Source: Acidobacteriota bacterium
GTDB lineage: Bacteria; Acidobacteriota; Holophagae; Holophagales; Holophagaceae
DNA length: 64,000 nt
Direction of reading: 5' to 3'
Assembly (NCBI GenBank): GCA_005788175.1
Contig: SXYX01000014.1
Location: 1-64,000 of the forward strand
Below, piece by piece: positions 1 through 11,068 of the stretch; position 1 is the first letter of the stretch, and every line of letters starts with the position of its first letter. Position numbers and translations under genes: made by a program. The notes beneath the pieces were generated by a model that did not search any database, was not told the DNA's origin, and worked only from the letters and a program-made list of their open reading frames with translations.

Positions 1-566
1 ACATCTCGAACCGGGAAGGATTCTGCAATAGAAGCGATAGCAGGAGTGTCCTTAGCTGCCAAAAAACAAACTCCTTGTCGGCTTTCTTGTTTCTTGGCTG
101 CGTGGTTAGCAAGTTTAGCGAGTGTTTTAGTCGGCCCAATACCGACACACACAGGAAGTCCGATCCATTTCTGAATTGTGTGGCGAATATCGCGGCCTAA
201 ATCGATGATAGTTCTTTCCTGCAGATCTCCAACCCCTAGAAAACACTCATCAATCGAGTAGATTTCTTGAGTGGGACTAAAATTCCGTAAGGTGGTGATA
301 AATCGATCACTCATATCACCATAGAGATCGTAGTTGGAACTCAAGGCTAGGATGTGATGAGTTTTGGCGAGATCTCGAATCTTAAACCAAGGGATGCCCA
401 TGGGCACACCCAAGGCTTTGACTTCGGCACTACGCGAAACGACACAGCCATCGTTATTACTTAGAACAACCATGGGGGTTCGAGCCAAGTCAGGGCGGAA
501 GACCCGCTCGCATGAAACGTACATGTTGTTCACATCGATCAAAGCGATGAGGTTATGGGCTTTCAT
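1..566 (-). CDS. umuC: DNA polymerase V catalytic subunit UmuC (Y-family), 3' end truncated by the window edge
   Basis: Minus-strand translation from ATG at 566 reads [57 protein letters not shown]..., typical UmuC N-terminus; its start overlaps the end of umuD by ATGA. Confidence 0.93.
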   Translation of the reverse strand, partial: MKAHNLIALIDVNNMYVSCERVFRPDLARTPMVVLSNNDGCVVSRSAEVKALGVPMGIPWFKIRDLAKTHHILALSSNYDLYGDMSDRFITTLRNFSPTQEIYSIDECFLGVGDLQERTIIDLGRDIRHTIQKWIGLPVCVGIGPTKTLAKLANHAAKKQESRQGVCFLAAKDTPAIASIAESFPVRD

Positions 567-1171
567 ACCTTATGCAGGACACGTGTGACGACACCCCAAA
601 TCGTAATTTCTTGAGCTTTATCTACAATGATCTCGGGGTAGTCTGGATTTTCGGAAACGAGACGAATGATATGGCCTGATTTTAGAAGACGCTTACAGGT
701 CAATTCATTATCGACGACAGCGATAACAATATGGCCATTTTGAGGTTCGAGTGATCGATCTACGATGAGTTCATCCCCGTCATGGATTCCTGCTTGCAAC
801 ATGGACCAACCTGAAACTCTTAAAATAAAAGTAGATTCACGTCGGTGAATCAGATGTTCATTTAAATCAATGGATCCATGAAAATAGTCATCCGCTGGGG
901 AAGGAAATCCAGCCGGAACGCTAGAAGGAATGAGTGGAATCGAGCGAAGACGGGTGTCGCGCTGAATCCGATGAAGTTCTAGCGTGATCACTTCACCTCT
1001 CTTGAGTCGAGGGGCTCCCGAAGAGTGACGATATTGAGCCAAGTGGTTTTTAAGCATGCTCAGTTGGCTTTCGGGTACTCGGAGTGCCTGGGTTCGTTCA
1101 CCATAAGGCCCTTTTCCGGGTTTTCTTCCCGCTCCGGCTCGGGAACCACCTTGCTTTGATTTAATAGGCAT
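563..1171 (-). CDS. umuD: UmuD-like autoproteolytic (S24 family) subunit with extended basic N-terminal region
   Basis: [21 protein letters not shown] plus SGWSM...K Ser/Lys dyad region as in UmuD; start [21 protein letters not shown] chosen at 1171 rather than the longer ORF start at 1303. Confidence 0.88.
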   Translation of the reverse strand: MPIKSKQGGSRAGAGRKPGKGPYGERTQALRVPESQLSMLKNHLAQYRHSSGAPRLKRGEVITLELHRIQRDTRLRSIPLIPSSVPAGFPSPADDYFHGSIDLNEHLIHRRESTFILRVSGWSMLQAGIHDGDELIVDRSLEPQNGHIVIAVVDNELTCKRLLKSGHIIRLVSENPDYPEIIVDKAQEITIWGVVTRVLHKV

Positions 1172-1179
1172 AAAACCTC

Positions 1180-1207
1180 TTTTTGAATAGTGTACACTAT
1201 TCAAAAA
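1180..1207. promoter_or_regulatory. 28-bp perfect palindrome TTTTTGAATAGTGTACACTATTCAAAAA, candidate SOS/UmuD-family operator of umuDC
   Basis: Perfect inverted repeat read directly; lies 8 nt upstream of the umuD ATG, abutting the GAGG Shine-Dalgarno. Confidence 0.65.
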
Positions 1208-1317
1208 AAAGATCAACCTACTACTAATCGTGTCTCCATCAAGGGATGACATATAAAAGCTGAAGCAATTTATGTAGAGTTGAATATCTGCCTGATCTAC
1301 CAAGGAGGGTTAAGGCC

Positions 1318-2235
1318 ATGGAAACCTTTCAGACCAGTAATGAATACAGTCCTCAAGGCCCTTGGGCTTTTATTAAAAAATCCCTAAAGCCAAATTGTAG
1401 TCGTGAAGATGGTGAATTTATTTTGAGTTGGGTAGCACTCGCCATTGCAGGAGCATGGAGCCTTAAAAGTCGATGGCTGGATTTAATGTCCTATTCAAAT
1501 GGCTCTAGTATGCTTGCTCAAGATTGGGGTACGCGTCTCAGTGGTAATGACTTACTTTATTTTATAAAAGGAAGTCCAAGAATTACTGATTTTGAATCCT
1601 TTACGGGACCGGTCTTCATTATTTTGACATTAGGAATTATTTTTCTCATTTTAAGAAATGGTTGGCGTCTACAAGCCCACACGCTTGGACAACCAGCAAA
1701 CTTTTCTCCTTGGCTTAAGGGATTGGGGGATGCCCTTATCATAGGCCTCCTACCCACCCTTTTACTGGGTTGGCTATTGGGATTTCTAGGTGATGGTCTT
1801 GTTTGGGTGGGGACCTTATCGACTATGTGGGCCGCTTTTCTGTGGGGTATCTTACTTCCCGTAGCACTCACAAGTTTTGGGATGTTTCAGTGGTCTATTT
1901 GTAGAGTACAGCGACTCATAGAGCCCACGACGAGCTATTTTCAGCATCTTCGTTTTTGTCTAAATACCGTTTGGAAAAATTTAGGCTCATGGCTAAGTCT
2001 TGCGATGATCTCGACGGCCCTGCGTCTTGTACTGTCTTACGGAGCTCTTTGGGTAACATGGCGACTAGGAGCAGGAACTTCAGTTGCCCTTGGGTCGGTG
2101 ATCCTCATACAAGTAGGCGTGACCCTTTTAAATGCTCTGATTTTGCGAAGCCTTTTGCTTAACATCGTTCACTTCCTGTCCAATCAATATTTTGTTTTGA
2201 AAACGGTTGAAGATCTTAAAAGGCGGGTGTTATGA
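1318..2235 (+). CDS. Polytopic membrane protein of unknown function
   Basis: ORF with multiple hydrophobic segments; overlaps next gene by 4 bp. Confidence 0.7.
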   Translation: METFQTSNEYSPQGPWAFIKKSLKPNCSREDGEFILSWVALAIAGAWSLKSRWLDLMSYSNGSSMLAQDWGTRLSGNDLLYFIKGSPRITDFESFTGPVFIILTLGIIFLILRNGWRLQAHTLGQPANFSPWLKGLGDALIIGLLPTLLLGWLLGFLGDGLVWVGTLSTMWAAFLWGILLPVALTSFGMFQWSICRVQRLIEPTTSYFQHLRFCLNTVWKNLGSWLSLAMISTALRLVLSYGALWVTWRLGAGTSVALGSVILIQVGVTLLNALILRSLLLNIVHFLSNQYFVLKTVEDLKRRVL

Positions 2236-4172
2236 AGCGCTTACTGACTTATCTTTTACTCGCCCTTCTATCCCTGACCCTCCGGGCACAGGTCTCTAAC
2301 CCTGTTTGGTTTAAAACACCATTAACTCCCCGTCTTGCTAATTACGATATCGATGCCTATGTAAACCCTGCTGAATATGTTTTGACAGGTTCCATGAAAT
2401 TGACTTGGAAAAATGCAGGGACGATGTCCACGAGCCAGTTCCCGCTGCATCTTTATTTGAATGCTTTTAAAGGTCCCAATTCTATTTTCATGAAGGAGGG
2501 AAGCGGGAGTCTGCGTGGAGACCAGATGGGAGATGCAAAGCTTGAATCCTCATGGGGCTATTGCCGTCTCTTATCTGTGACCTCGGAGGGCAATAAACTC
2601 AGCGGAGCGTATGGAGAGGACGAGACGGTTTATTGGATTAATCTAGCACGCGCTATTCCTCCTGGCGGATCGGTGACGGTTGATATTAAATGGGAAAGTA
2701 AATTTCCACGAGTCTTTGCTCGGACGGGATGGGCTGAAGGATTCCTGATGGCCGCTCAGTGGTTTCCTAAGGTAGGGGTTTACCAAGGATCGAAATGGAT
2801 TTGTGATGCTCATCATGCAGATACTGAATTCTTTTCAGATTTTGGAACCTATGATGTCCGGGTGAACATCCCACGTGGTTTCTGGTTAGCGCATTCCGGT
2901 GAAGCGATCAGTTATCTCGATCCTGTCGATGGATTGAAGAAAGATGCCTGGCCGGATCCTGCAGATTCTAAACGTATGATCTATAAATTGCACGCCGAAG
3001 ACATCCATGACTTTGCGTTTACCTTGAAAAGCAATTTAGATTGGAAACGAAGAGATTTCACCTACCGCGGCGTGAAAGTCTCGCTCTTTTATGAGCCCCG
3101 AAATCATCTGATGATCGACCGACATGTGGCTGCCATTGAAGCATCACTTCGTCTTAGTGAAGAATGGTATTTCAAATATCCGTATCCTGTATTAACAGTA
3201 GTCGATCCTCCCGAAAATGCCTCAGGAGCAGATGGGATGGAATACCCCACCATGATCATGGCGGGGACTAGTTCGTTTGATCCTTTTGGATATCGTATAC
3301 CTGAAATTTTGACTGTGCATGAATTCGGTCACCAATATTTCTACGGAATCCTAGCCAGTAACGAAGTGGACGAGCCCTGGTTAGACGAAGGCTTTACTAG
3401 TTTTTTTGAATCTAAGGCTATCCAGCGACAGTATTCAGGTATTTTCAACACCCGTCGCTTTCAGCTCCCTGGGAATTTTCAATCTTTAGCAAGTTATTTG
3501 AATACTCCCAATTCAGATCCCTTGACGCGTAAGGGTTATGAAAATGCAACCTATGGAAATACCGCTTACTCCAAACCCGACATGGTCTTACAACAGCTCG
3601 AAGCCCTGTTGGGTTCCGAAACCATGGGTAAAGTAATGGGCGGCTATACGCGGGATATGGCCTTTAAACATCCAACCCATTTAGATTTTAAAAAGATCGT
3701 GGAGCGTATTTCGGGCCGTCAATTAGATTCCTTTTGGTCTAATTTCATTACCGGAACAGGAACTTTGGATTATCAAATTGAGCGGGTGAGTGTTTTGACC
3801 TCACGCGAGGGTGGATGGCAAATTAACGAACCCGACAAAGTCTCTTTCGAATCTATTAAAACCCTTTTGCCTGAGGGACGGATTAAATTAATACGCGTGG
3901 GTGATATTGTTTACCCTATTACACTTTGGGTTAAATTATCGACCGGAGAGGAACGAAAGGTCAGATGGGATGGAAAAGATCGATGGGTTCACTATGATTT
4001 TCCAGCGCCTATCATTCAAGCTCAACTTGATCCCGATAACGAATATCCGATGCTCATAGATCGAATGCATGCCTCATGGAGTCCAAAGGCTCCCGCAACT
4101 GGTATTGCCTATTGGGCTCATTTAGTGACGACCTTTTTGACCTATTGCTTACAGGGTATTGGACTCATTTAA
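2232..4172 (+). CDS. M1-family zinc metallopeptidase, secreted
   Basis: Signal peptide; HEFGHQYFYG with downstream DEPWLDEGFTSFFE (HEXXH-X18-E). Confidence 0.9.
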   Translation: MKRLLTYLLLALLSLTLRAQVSNPVWFKTPLTPRLANYDIDAYVNPAEYVLTGSMKLTWKNAGTMSTSQFPLHLYLNAFKGPNSIFMKEGSGSLRGDQMGDAKLESSWGYCRLLSVTSEGNKLSGAYGEDETVYWINLARAIPPGGSVTVDIKWESKFPRVFARTGWAEGFLMAAQWFPKVGVYQGSKWICDAHHADTEFFSDFGTYDVRVNIPRGFWLAHSGEAISYLDPVDGLKKDAWPDPADSKRMIYKLHAEDIHDFAFTLKSNLDWKRRDFTYRGVKVSLFYEPRNHLMIDRHVAAIEASLRLSEEWYFKYPYPVLTVVDPPENASGADGMEYPTMIMAGTSSFDPFGYRIPEILTVHEFGHQYFYGILASNEVDEPWLDEGFTSFFESKAIQRQYSGIFNTRRFQLPGNFQSLASYLNTPNSDPLTRKGYENATYGNTAYSKPDMVLQQLEALLGSETMGKVMGGYTRDMAFKHPTHLDFKKIVERISGRQLDSFWSNFITGTGTLDYQIERVSVLTSREGGWQINEPDKVSFESIKTLLPEGRIKLIRVGDIVYPITLWVKLSTGEERKVRWDGKDRWVHYDFPAPIIQAQLDPDNEYPMLIDRMHASWSPKAPATGIAYWAHLVTTFLTYCLQGIGLI

Positions 4173-4251
4173 GTCACGTTGGAACACAGCGTATTTCCTG
4201 AGAGAATAGAAGCAGACTCTCACAGGAAATACCTTGGTTTCTCCAGCATCT

Positions 4252-4953
4252 ATGCACCCCCGAGATCGCCTGATCGTAGCCCTTGATGTTCCCAAAGCTT
4301 CGGATGCCTTACGTTTAGCTGAAGAACTCTCGGGTGAGGTTGGTTTATTAAAAATAGGACTCGAATTATTCTGCGCGGAGGGTCCCGATTTAGTAAAACG
4401 CCTTGCTAAGCACGCCCCAATTTTTTTAGACCTCAAATTTTTGGATATTCCTAATACCGTTCAGGGAGCTCTTAAATCGATTCTTCCTCTAGATCCCTAC
4501 TTTTTGACCCTTCATGCGACAGGGGGAGCTCGAATGATGGAGGGGGTAAGGGATTTGCTCCGAGCTCATCGTCAACAAGGAGGCCGAACTCAATCCTTGG
4601 CTGTAACTGTCTTGACCAGCTTCAATGAAGAGGTGTGGAAAGAATTAGGACACGCAAATGACACGCGTTCATCAGCCTTGAATCTTGGATTGCTCGCACA
4701 ACATTCAGGAATGGATGGTGTGGTATGTTCTCCACAGGAAGTCGGTCATCTTCGTCAACATCTTGGTCCACACTTCAATTTGATTTGCCCCGGTATTCGA
4801 CCTAGTGGAAACTCGCTTGGTGACCAAATTAGGGTTTCAGATCCCACTTCAGCGATTCGGGCTGGGGCTAATTATTTAGTTGTAGGTCGACCCATTACCG
4901 AAGCGACTAGTCCCCGCGAAGCCGCTCGCCTATTGATTCAATCCATACAATAA
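4252..4953 (+). CDS. pyrF: Orotidine 5'-phosphate decarboxylase
   Basis: RLIVALDVP, LDLKFLDIPNTV, CPGIRP, VVGRPITEA motifs; start at internal ATG (MHPRDRL) preferred. Confidence 0.93.
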   Translation: MHPRDRLIVALDVPKASDALRLAEELSGEVGLLKIGLELFCAEGPDLVKRLAKHAPIFLDLKFLDIPNTVQGALKSILPLDPYFLTLHATGGARMMEGVRDLLRAHRQQGGRTQSLAVTVLTSFNEEVWKELGHANDTRSSALNLGLLAQHSGMDGVVCSPQEVGHLRQHLGPHFNLICPGIRPSGNSLGDQIRVSDPTSAIRAGANYLVVGRPITEATSPREAARLLIQSIQ

Positions 4954-4958
4954 CATCG

Positions 4959-5519
4959 ATGCAAACATCTTCGCCAAGCCCCTCAATTTTTCGTGCTTCT
5001 TTTTTCCACCGCATTTTATCTTTAGTTATATTCATAGGTTGCTGGGTTTCTTCGATGAGTATGCTCAGTCAAATTATCGAAAGATTGCCCTTTCTCTGGA
5101 CTCAAGTTCATTTTCTAAAACTTCAGGGAGAATCCCCAGGATTTCTCTATGGATCCATCGGTATTTTAATAGTCAGTGGCCTTTTATCAGTTGTGATTTT
5201 AATCCTAAGTATTATTTTTCTAATACTTGTTGAGACGACACAAGTTGTTATTGATGACATAGGAATTACGATTCAACATCAAGTTATTCCAGCGTGGCTC
5301 TCAAAACGACTAGGAGGCGGTCGCCTGACATGGAAGCGAATTGTGAGACTTCAAAGAAAGTTCTTTTTATTTCATTTATCTGCAGAGATTGATCAAGAGA
5401 TCCCCGAATCGCTTGCCGTACTTCGTATTCATTTCGTTTTAGTTGAGTATCTAGAGGAATTAATCACCATCATTGTGAATAAGAGCCCACATCTTCGCTG
5501 GACAGATACTAATGATTAA
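4959..5519 (+). CDS. Membrane protein of unknown function
   Basis: ORF with two long hydrophobic segments between pyrF and pnuC, overlapping pnuC start. Confidence 0.6.
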   Translation: MQTSSPSPSIFRASFFHRILSLVIFIGCWVSSMSMLSQIIERLPFLWTQVHFLKLQGESPGFLYGSIGILIVSGLLSVVILILSIIFLILVETTQVVIDDIGITIQHQVIPAWLSKRLGGGRLTWKRIVRLQRKFFLFHLSAEIDQEIPESLAVLRIHFVLVEYLEELITIIVNKSPHLRWTDTND

Positions 5520-6099
5520 TTTTATGGTCCAAAATCAGATGGAGATATTCAGCTGGACCTCAGGTGCCTTATGCGTTTGGTTGATTACCAAGGAAAATAT
5601 TTGGAATTGGCCTATAGGTATGGTTAATAATCTTGTCTTGGGATTCGTCTTTTTGACCTCTAAACTTTATGGTCAATTCATACTTCAAATTATTTTCTTT
5701 GTCATCAGCATTTATGGTTGGTGGTATTGGACTCGACCTGTATCAGATCGTCCTAAAGTTCCCATTACACGCCTGACCATCTCACAATGGGGAGCGGGAT
5801 TAGGAATGGCAGGATTAGTTTGGTGGGCCGTTAGTAGTGGTCTCCAGAATTGGACAGACGGAAGTCTTCCCGTTATCGACGGTTTGATTCTGGTTCTAGG
5901 TTTAACTGCTCAGATTCTGATGGCGCTCAAGAAACTTGAAAATTGGTGGATTTGGATTCTATTTAATACATTGTCTAGTTTGACGAGTGCCTTTAAAGAT
6001 TTGTATATTATCGCTTCTCTTTATATGCTTTTCTTAGTGCTCTGTCTGTCTGGCTTGCATCTGTGGACAAAGAGTTACCGCAAAGGAGGAGCCCTATGA
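5512..6099 (+). CDS. pnuC: Nicotinamide riboside transporter PnuC
   Basis: NWPIGMVNNLVLGFVFLTSKLYGQFILQIIFFVISIYGWWYW signature. Confidence 0.92.
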   Translation: MINFMVQNQMEIFSWTSGALCVWLITKENIWNWPIGMVNNLVLGFVFLTSKLYGQFILQIIFFVISIYGWWYWTRPVSDRPKVPITRLTISQWGAGLGMAGLVWWAVSSGLQNWTDGSLPVIDGLILVLGLTAQILMALKKLENWWIWILFNTLSSLTSAFKDLYIIASLYMLFLVLCLSGLHLWTKSYRKGGAL

Positions 6100-7079
6100 G
6101 AGGACTGATCATTGGACGATTTCTACCTTTACATCGGGGGCACCAATACCTAATTGATACGGCTCTGACCATTGTGTCTCATTTAACAATTTGCGTTCGC
6201 GATACCCAAGATGCCACTATCCCCTTATCCATACGAATGTCTTGGCTACGGGAAATGTACCCTGAGGCACAGATTATAGGAATGCCGGATCTTGAGGATG
6301 ACTTAGATACCCAAGCTTGGGTATCTCACACTCAATCTTTCTTAGGGTTTACTCCAGATATTTTTTTCAGTTCCGAAAGCTACGGGGATGATTTTGCTAA
6401 AATCTTAGGAATTCGTCACATCATGGTAGACCAAGCCCGAATGGCTTTTCCAGTTTATGCAGCTGAAGTTCGTAAAGACCCCTTTCTTTATTGGAATTAC
6501 CTTGAGCCTTGCGTTCGAGCGTACTTCGCCCTTCGTATTAGAGTCTTGGGCGCTGAAAGTACCGGGAAAACAACTTTATGTCAGGAATTAGCTCGATGTT
6601 ATAAAACCTCGTGGGTACCCGAGTATGGCCGAGAATATACCGAGCGCGTTAAGAAAGGCTTTTCGGAAGGCATGTGGACAAGTCAAGAATTTATCCATAT
6701 AGGACGAGAGCAGAATCGTCTCGAAGATCAGATGGCACGTCAAGCTAATCGACTCCTTATTTGTGACACCGATGCCTTAGCAACTGCAGTATGGCATGAG
6801 CGCTATATGAAATTTTGGTCACCCGTAGTTGCCAATTTCACTGCAACCCAAGGGTACGCTCTCACGATCGTCACAGGAGATGAAATTCCGTTTGTTCAGG
6901 ATGGCTTTCGAGACGGAGAGGGTATTCGAAATTGGATGACACAACGCTTTATTCAATTACTCCAAGACCGCGACGAACACTATGTACTTGTTAAAGGTAG
7001 CCCTGAAGAACGTTTAGCTACCACCATTCAAGAAATCCAAAGCGTCATCAAAAATAAATCATACTCTCTCAGTTCTTAA
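6096..7079 (+). CDS. nadR: NadR-like bifunctional NMN adenylyltransferase / ribosylnicotinamide kinase
   Basis: N-terminal GRFLPLHRGHQYLI nucleotidyltransferase motif; C-terminal RVLGAESTGKTTLCQEL P-loop; ATGA overlap with pnuC; no obvious N-terminal HTH. Confidence 0.88.
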   Translation: MRGLIIGRFLPLHRGHQYLIDTALTIVSHLTICVRDTQDATIPLSIRMSWLREMYPEAQIIGMPDLEDDLDTQAWVSHTQSFLGFTPDIFFSSESYGDDFAKILGIRHIMVDQARMAFPVYAAEVRKDPFLYWNYLEPCVRAYFALRIRVLGAESTGKTTLCQELARCYKTSWVPEYGREYTERVKKGFSEGMWTSQEFIHIGREQNRLEDQMARQANRLLICDTDALATAVWHERYMKFWSPVVANFTATQGYALTIVTGDEIPFVQDGFRDGEGIRNWMTQRFIQLLQDRDEHYVLVKGSPEERLATTIQEIQSVIKNKSYSLSS

Positions 7080-7127
7080 TCTTGGAGTCGCTATCTCTTC
7101 CGAGATAAAATAAAGTGAGGAGAGGTC

Positions 7128-9437
7128 ATGTCAACCAGGCAATTCGTACAAGATCCTGAGGTGACCGAAGCTCTCGCCCTTCAACTGGGGCTCAGCGCAG
7201 AAGAATGGAAATCTGTGCTTCGGCTTACAGAAGGTCGAACACCTACTTATCCTGAGTTGGGAATATTTTCAGCGATGTGGAGCGAGCACTGTTCTTATAA
7301 ATCATCTCGAATTCATCTCAAACACCTACCCACTGAAGGTCCTAGCGTCTTGCAGGGGCCCGGTGAAAATGCAGGGGTCGTAGACATTGGTGATGGCTGG
7401 GCTGTGGCCTTCAAAATGGAAAGCCATAATCATCCGAGTTTTATTGAGCCCTTTCAGGGAGCCGCTACGGGGGTGGGTGGAATTTTACGTGATGTATTTA
7501 CCATGGGAGCTCGTCCGCTTGCTAATTTAAATTCGCTTAGATTTGGAGAACTTAATGCTCCCCGTATGTCGTCTCTAGTTAAGGGTGTTGTCGCAGGTAT
7601 TTCAAGTTACGGAAATTGCATGGGCATTCCCATGTTGGGTGGTGATGTGGGATTTGACGGCTGTTACAACGGAAATATTTTGGTTAATGCTTTCAATCTA
7701 GGGCTTCTTCGTTCAGATCGGATTTTTAGAGGTACGGCTTCAGGCGTGGGGAATCAAGTTCTTTATATAGGTTCTAAAACGGGCCGCGATGGTATCCATG
7801 GTGCGAGCATGGCTAGCGCAGAGTTTTCAGAAGGTGACGAAGAGAAGCGTCCTACGGTCCAAGTCGGTGATCCTTTTGTAGAAAAATTATTACTTGAGGC
7901 TTGCCTGGAAATCTTTAGTCATGATTGGATCGTTGGTATACAGGATATGGGTGCAGCTGGCCTGACCTCGAGTAGTTTTGAGATGGCGAGTCGAGCCGGT
8001 ACCGGACTAGAACTTCGCTTAGATGAAATACCCATGAGAGAAGAGGGTATAACTCCCTTCGAGTTGATGCTTTCAGAAAGTCAGGAACGTATGTTACTTG
8101 TCGCGAAGCCTGGGCACGAGAAGGATGTCATCCGAGTGCTCCACAAATGGGGGCTCGACGCCGTTTCGGTCGGTGAAGTAACAAACAGCGGGCGTTTTAT
8201 TGGTCGTTGGCATGGCGAAATAGTCATCAATCTTCCTATTCAACCCTTAGCCGATGCTGCTCCTAAATACGACCGTCCCAAACAAATACCAGGGTATTTA
8301 GCAACCGTGACTCAAGTTCCCTACCCTGCAGATCTTCAGATTCAAGATATCGCAGCAACTCTTCAGACGCTCGTGCAAACACCTACATTGGCAAGTAAAC
8401 ATTGGATTTTAAGACAATATGATGGCACTGTTCGTGGCAATACGCTCCTGGGCATGGGAGATGGAGATGCCGGTGTAATTCGTATCAAAAATGAGGATGG
8501 ATCAGAGTCAGGTAAAGTTGTAGCTCTTACTAGTGATTGCAACAGTCGATTTTGCTATCTAGATCCTTTCTGGGGGGCAGCGCATGCAGTCGCAGAGGCG
8601 TGCCGTAATTTATCCTGTGTTGGAGCTGAACCTATTGGACTGACTGATTGCCTGAATTACGGAAATCCAGAAAAACCAGAGAATATGTGGACTTTTGAAC
8701 AGGGATGCCTTGGTATTCGACAAGCCTGTCTAGCCCTTGGAGTACCCATTGTCTCAGGGAATGTTAGTCTCTATAACGATACGGAAGGACAGAGTATTTT
8801 TCCAACACCCATGATTGGTGCGGTAGGACTTATTAATCGTTGCTATTCTTCTGTCCCCCTTGAGGAGGATCAACCCGATACTTTTTCGGCCGATGTTAAT
8901 TATTATTCGGGCTCATCTTTTCGGTCACCCGCCGATGTGATTTATCTTTTAGGAACGACACGAGATGAATTGGGTGGATCAGAATATCTTAAGTGGCGAA
9001 CGGGTCGTGTGACAGGTCCGTGCCCCGAACTTCATCTTGATGATGAATTGGCTTTACAGCAATGTTTACGTGAAGGGATTCGTATGGGACTCATTCGAAG
9101 TGCTCATGACCTCTCCGAAGGGGGGTTATTAATGGGATGCATCGAATCAGCCCTAAAAGGATCTTTTGGTTTTCAACTAGAGATCTCTCGCGGTGGTCTT
9201 CGATTTGACAGTTTGCTATTTGGAGAATCCGCTAGTCGAGCCGTCATTAGTGTACACGGCGAAGCGACCGACACCCTAGAGCAGTTGGCTCAAAATCATA
9301 GCGTTCCTATTGCTAAACTTGGAGTAGTGGGCGGCAAGTCATTTTCGGTTTCGATAGATGATGTTAGAGTTTTCGATATTCCCTGCATCGATCTGCAACG
9401 TCTTCATCAAGAATCGCTAGAGCGACAGCTCGGTTGA
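7128..9437 (+). CDS. purL: Phosphoribosylformylglycinamidine synthase subunit II
   Basis: [41 protein letters not shown] motifs. Confidence 0.97.
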   Translation: MSTRQFVQDPEVTEALALQLGLSAEEWKSVLRLTEGRTPTYPELGIFSAMWSEHCSYKSSRIHLKHLPTEGPSVLQGPGENAGVVDIGDGWAVAFKMESHNHPSFIEPFQGAATGVGGILRDVFTMGARPLANLNSLRFGELNAPRMSSLVKGVVAGISSYGNCMGIPMLGGDVGFDGCYNGNILVNAFNLGLLRSDRIFRGTASGVGNQVLYIGSKTGRDGIHGASMASAEFSEGDEEKRPTVQVGDPFVEKLLLEACLEIFSHDWIVGIQDMGAAGLTSSSFEMASRAGTGLELRLDEIPMREEGITPFELMLSESQERMLLVAKPGHEKDVIRVLHKWGLDAVSVGEVTNSGRFIGRWHGEIVINLPIQPLADAAPKYDRPKQIPGYLATVTQVPYPADLQIQDIAATLQTLVQTPTLASKHWILRQYDGTVRGNTLLGMGDGDAGVIRIKNEDGSESGKVVALTSDCNSRFCYLDPFWGAAHAVAEACRNLSCVGAEPIGLTDCLNYGNPEKPENMWTFEQGCLGIRQACLALGVPIVSGNVSLYNDTEGQSIFPTPMIGAVGLINRCYSSVPLEEDQPDTFSADVNYYSGSSFRSPADVIYLLGTTRDELGGSEYLKWRTGRVTGPCPELHLDDELALQQCLREGIRMGLIRSAHDLSEGGLLMGCIESALKGSFGFQLEISRGGLRFDSLLFGESASRAVISVHGEATDTLEQLAQNHSVPIAKLGVVGGKSFSVSIDDVRVFDIPCIDLQRLHQESLERQLG

Positions 9438-9460
9438 TCATCGTAGGTTAAGGAGTTCTT

Positions 9461-11068
9461 ATGGTTTCGCTACCCAAAGTCATTCATCGTCGGTCTTTCT
9501 TGGTCGGAAGTCTATTCGCAACTACGGGGCACCTATGGGCTCAATCGAAGATCTCCAGACCAACTTTTCCCATAGAAGAAGCATCTATCGAATCACTTCA
9601 AAAAGCTATGGCACAAGGAAGTATTACCTCGGTTGAATTGGTTAGGCAATATATTCAACGTATCCAAACACTTGATCGATCCGGTCCAACCCTTCGTAGC
9701 GTTTTAGAAGTCAATCCAGATGCTTTAGATATTGCTAGAAGCCTCGACATTGAGCGAAAAACAACAGGTCCTCGGAGCCCTTTGCATGGTATTCCCATTC
9801 TCATCAAAGACAATATTGATACGGCCGATAAAATGAAAACGACAGCGGGATCCTTAGCTCTCATGAATGCACCAAGACCTAAAGAAGATGCGCCTCTAAT
9901 AACTGCGCTTCGCAATGCGGGAGCCGTAATTTTAGGAAAAACTAATTTGAGTGAATGGGCTAATTTTCGATCGACAAGAAGTTCGAGTGGTTGGAGTGGT
10001 CGGGGTCTCCAGACCAAAAATCCTTATGCCTTAGATCGAAATCCAAGTGGGAGTAGTTCTGGAACGGGGTCTTCCATTAGCGCGAATTTTGCGACAGTCG
10101 GCATTGGGACTGAAACGGACGGGTCTATTGTGAGTCCAGCTAATGCCAATGGACTTGTTGGTTTCAAGCCCACTGTGGGCCTTGTCAGTCGCCGGGGAAT
10201 TATCCCAATTTCACATACCCAAGATACGGCAGGTCCGATGGCACGAAGTGTTCGAGATGCTGCCTTGGTCCTCTCGGCTATTGCCGGTGTTGATCCGAAG
10301 GATTCAGTGACACTCATGGCTAAGGGGAAAATGAAGAAAGATTATACCGAAGGCTTTGAGACTACTTCACTGAAAGGCGTTCGCTTAGGTCTTTTAAAAA
10401 CGTACGTGAGTCGCCATCCTGAAGTTGAAAAGGTCACGCTAAAAGTTCTGGATCGTCTGATTGCAGCTGGGGCCATTCTTGTGGATGTGGAGTTACCCAA
10501 TCGATCTACTTTTGGAGAAGCGGAGCGAGAAGTCCTCTCCTATGAGTTCAAAGCCGGTCTCAATGCCTATCTTGCAGAACGTGGTGGAGACATCAAGACC
10601 TTGAAAGATCTCATAGATTTTAATGAAGCCCATAAAGATACCGAGATGCCATTTTTTGGACAGGAAATTTTCCTGGCTGCTCAGGCTCGAGGTGATTTGA
10701 AAGAGGAACCTTATCTTCAGGCGCTGTCGATTTGTGCCCAAGGGGCTCGAAAAGACGGGATTGATGCCTATCTAGAGAAATATAAGGTCGAAGCCCTTAT
10801 TTCTCCGACATCGACCCCTGCTTGGCTGACCGATCACATCAATGTGACGGGTGGTGGTGGTTTTAGTTGCTCTTCACTCCCTGCGGTTGCAGGTTATCCC
10901 CATTTGACAATCCCCATGGGTGCTATTCATGGTCTTCCTGTGGGCATGTCGCTCATCGGTAATGCCTGGTCGGATCACCGTATATTGCAGCTAGGCTATG
11001 TGTTTGAAAAAATCACGCAGGCCCGCTTCGCTCCGCGCTTCTTAATTTCTGCCGAGGTACCCAGCTAA
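9461..11068 (+). CDS. Amidase signature family protein, exported
   Basis: GIPILIKDNID, GSSSGTGSSISANFATVGIGTETDGSI amidase signature; N-terminal signal sequence. Confidence 0.9.
   Translation: MVSLPKVIHRRSFLVGSLFATTGHLWAQSKISRPTFPIEEASIESLQKAMAQGSITSVELVRQYIQRIQTLDRSGPTLRSVLEVNPDALDIARSLDIERKTTGPRSPLHGIPILIKDNIDTADKMKTTAGSLALMNAPRPKEDAPLITALRNAGAVILGKTNLSEWANFRSTRSSSGWSGRGLQTKNPYALDRNPSGSSSGTGSSISANFATVGIGTETDGSIVSPANANGLVGFKPTVGLVSRRGIIPISHTQDTAGPMARSVRDAALVLSAIAGVDPKDSVTLMAKGKMKKDYTEGFETTSLKGVRLGLLKTYVSRHPEVEKVTLKVLDRLIAAGAILVDVELPNRSTFGEAEREVLSYEFKAGLNAYLAERGGDIKTLKDLIDFNEAHKDTEMPFFGQEIFLAAQARGDLKEEPYLQALSICAQGARKDGIDAYLEKYKVEALISPTSTPAWLTDHINVTGGGGFSCSSLPAVAGYPHLTIPMGAIHGLPVGMSLIGNAWSDHRILQLGYVFEKITQARFAPRFLISAEVPS

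Noticed and set aside
9248-9258. Second TAGTGTACAC sequence resembling the umuD palindrome core
   Set aside because: Lies inside purL coding sequence and lacks the extended symmetric arms
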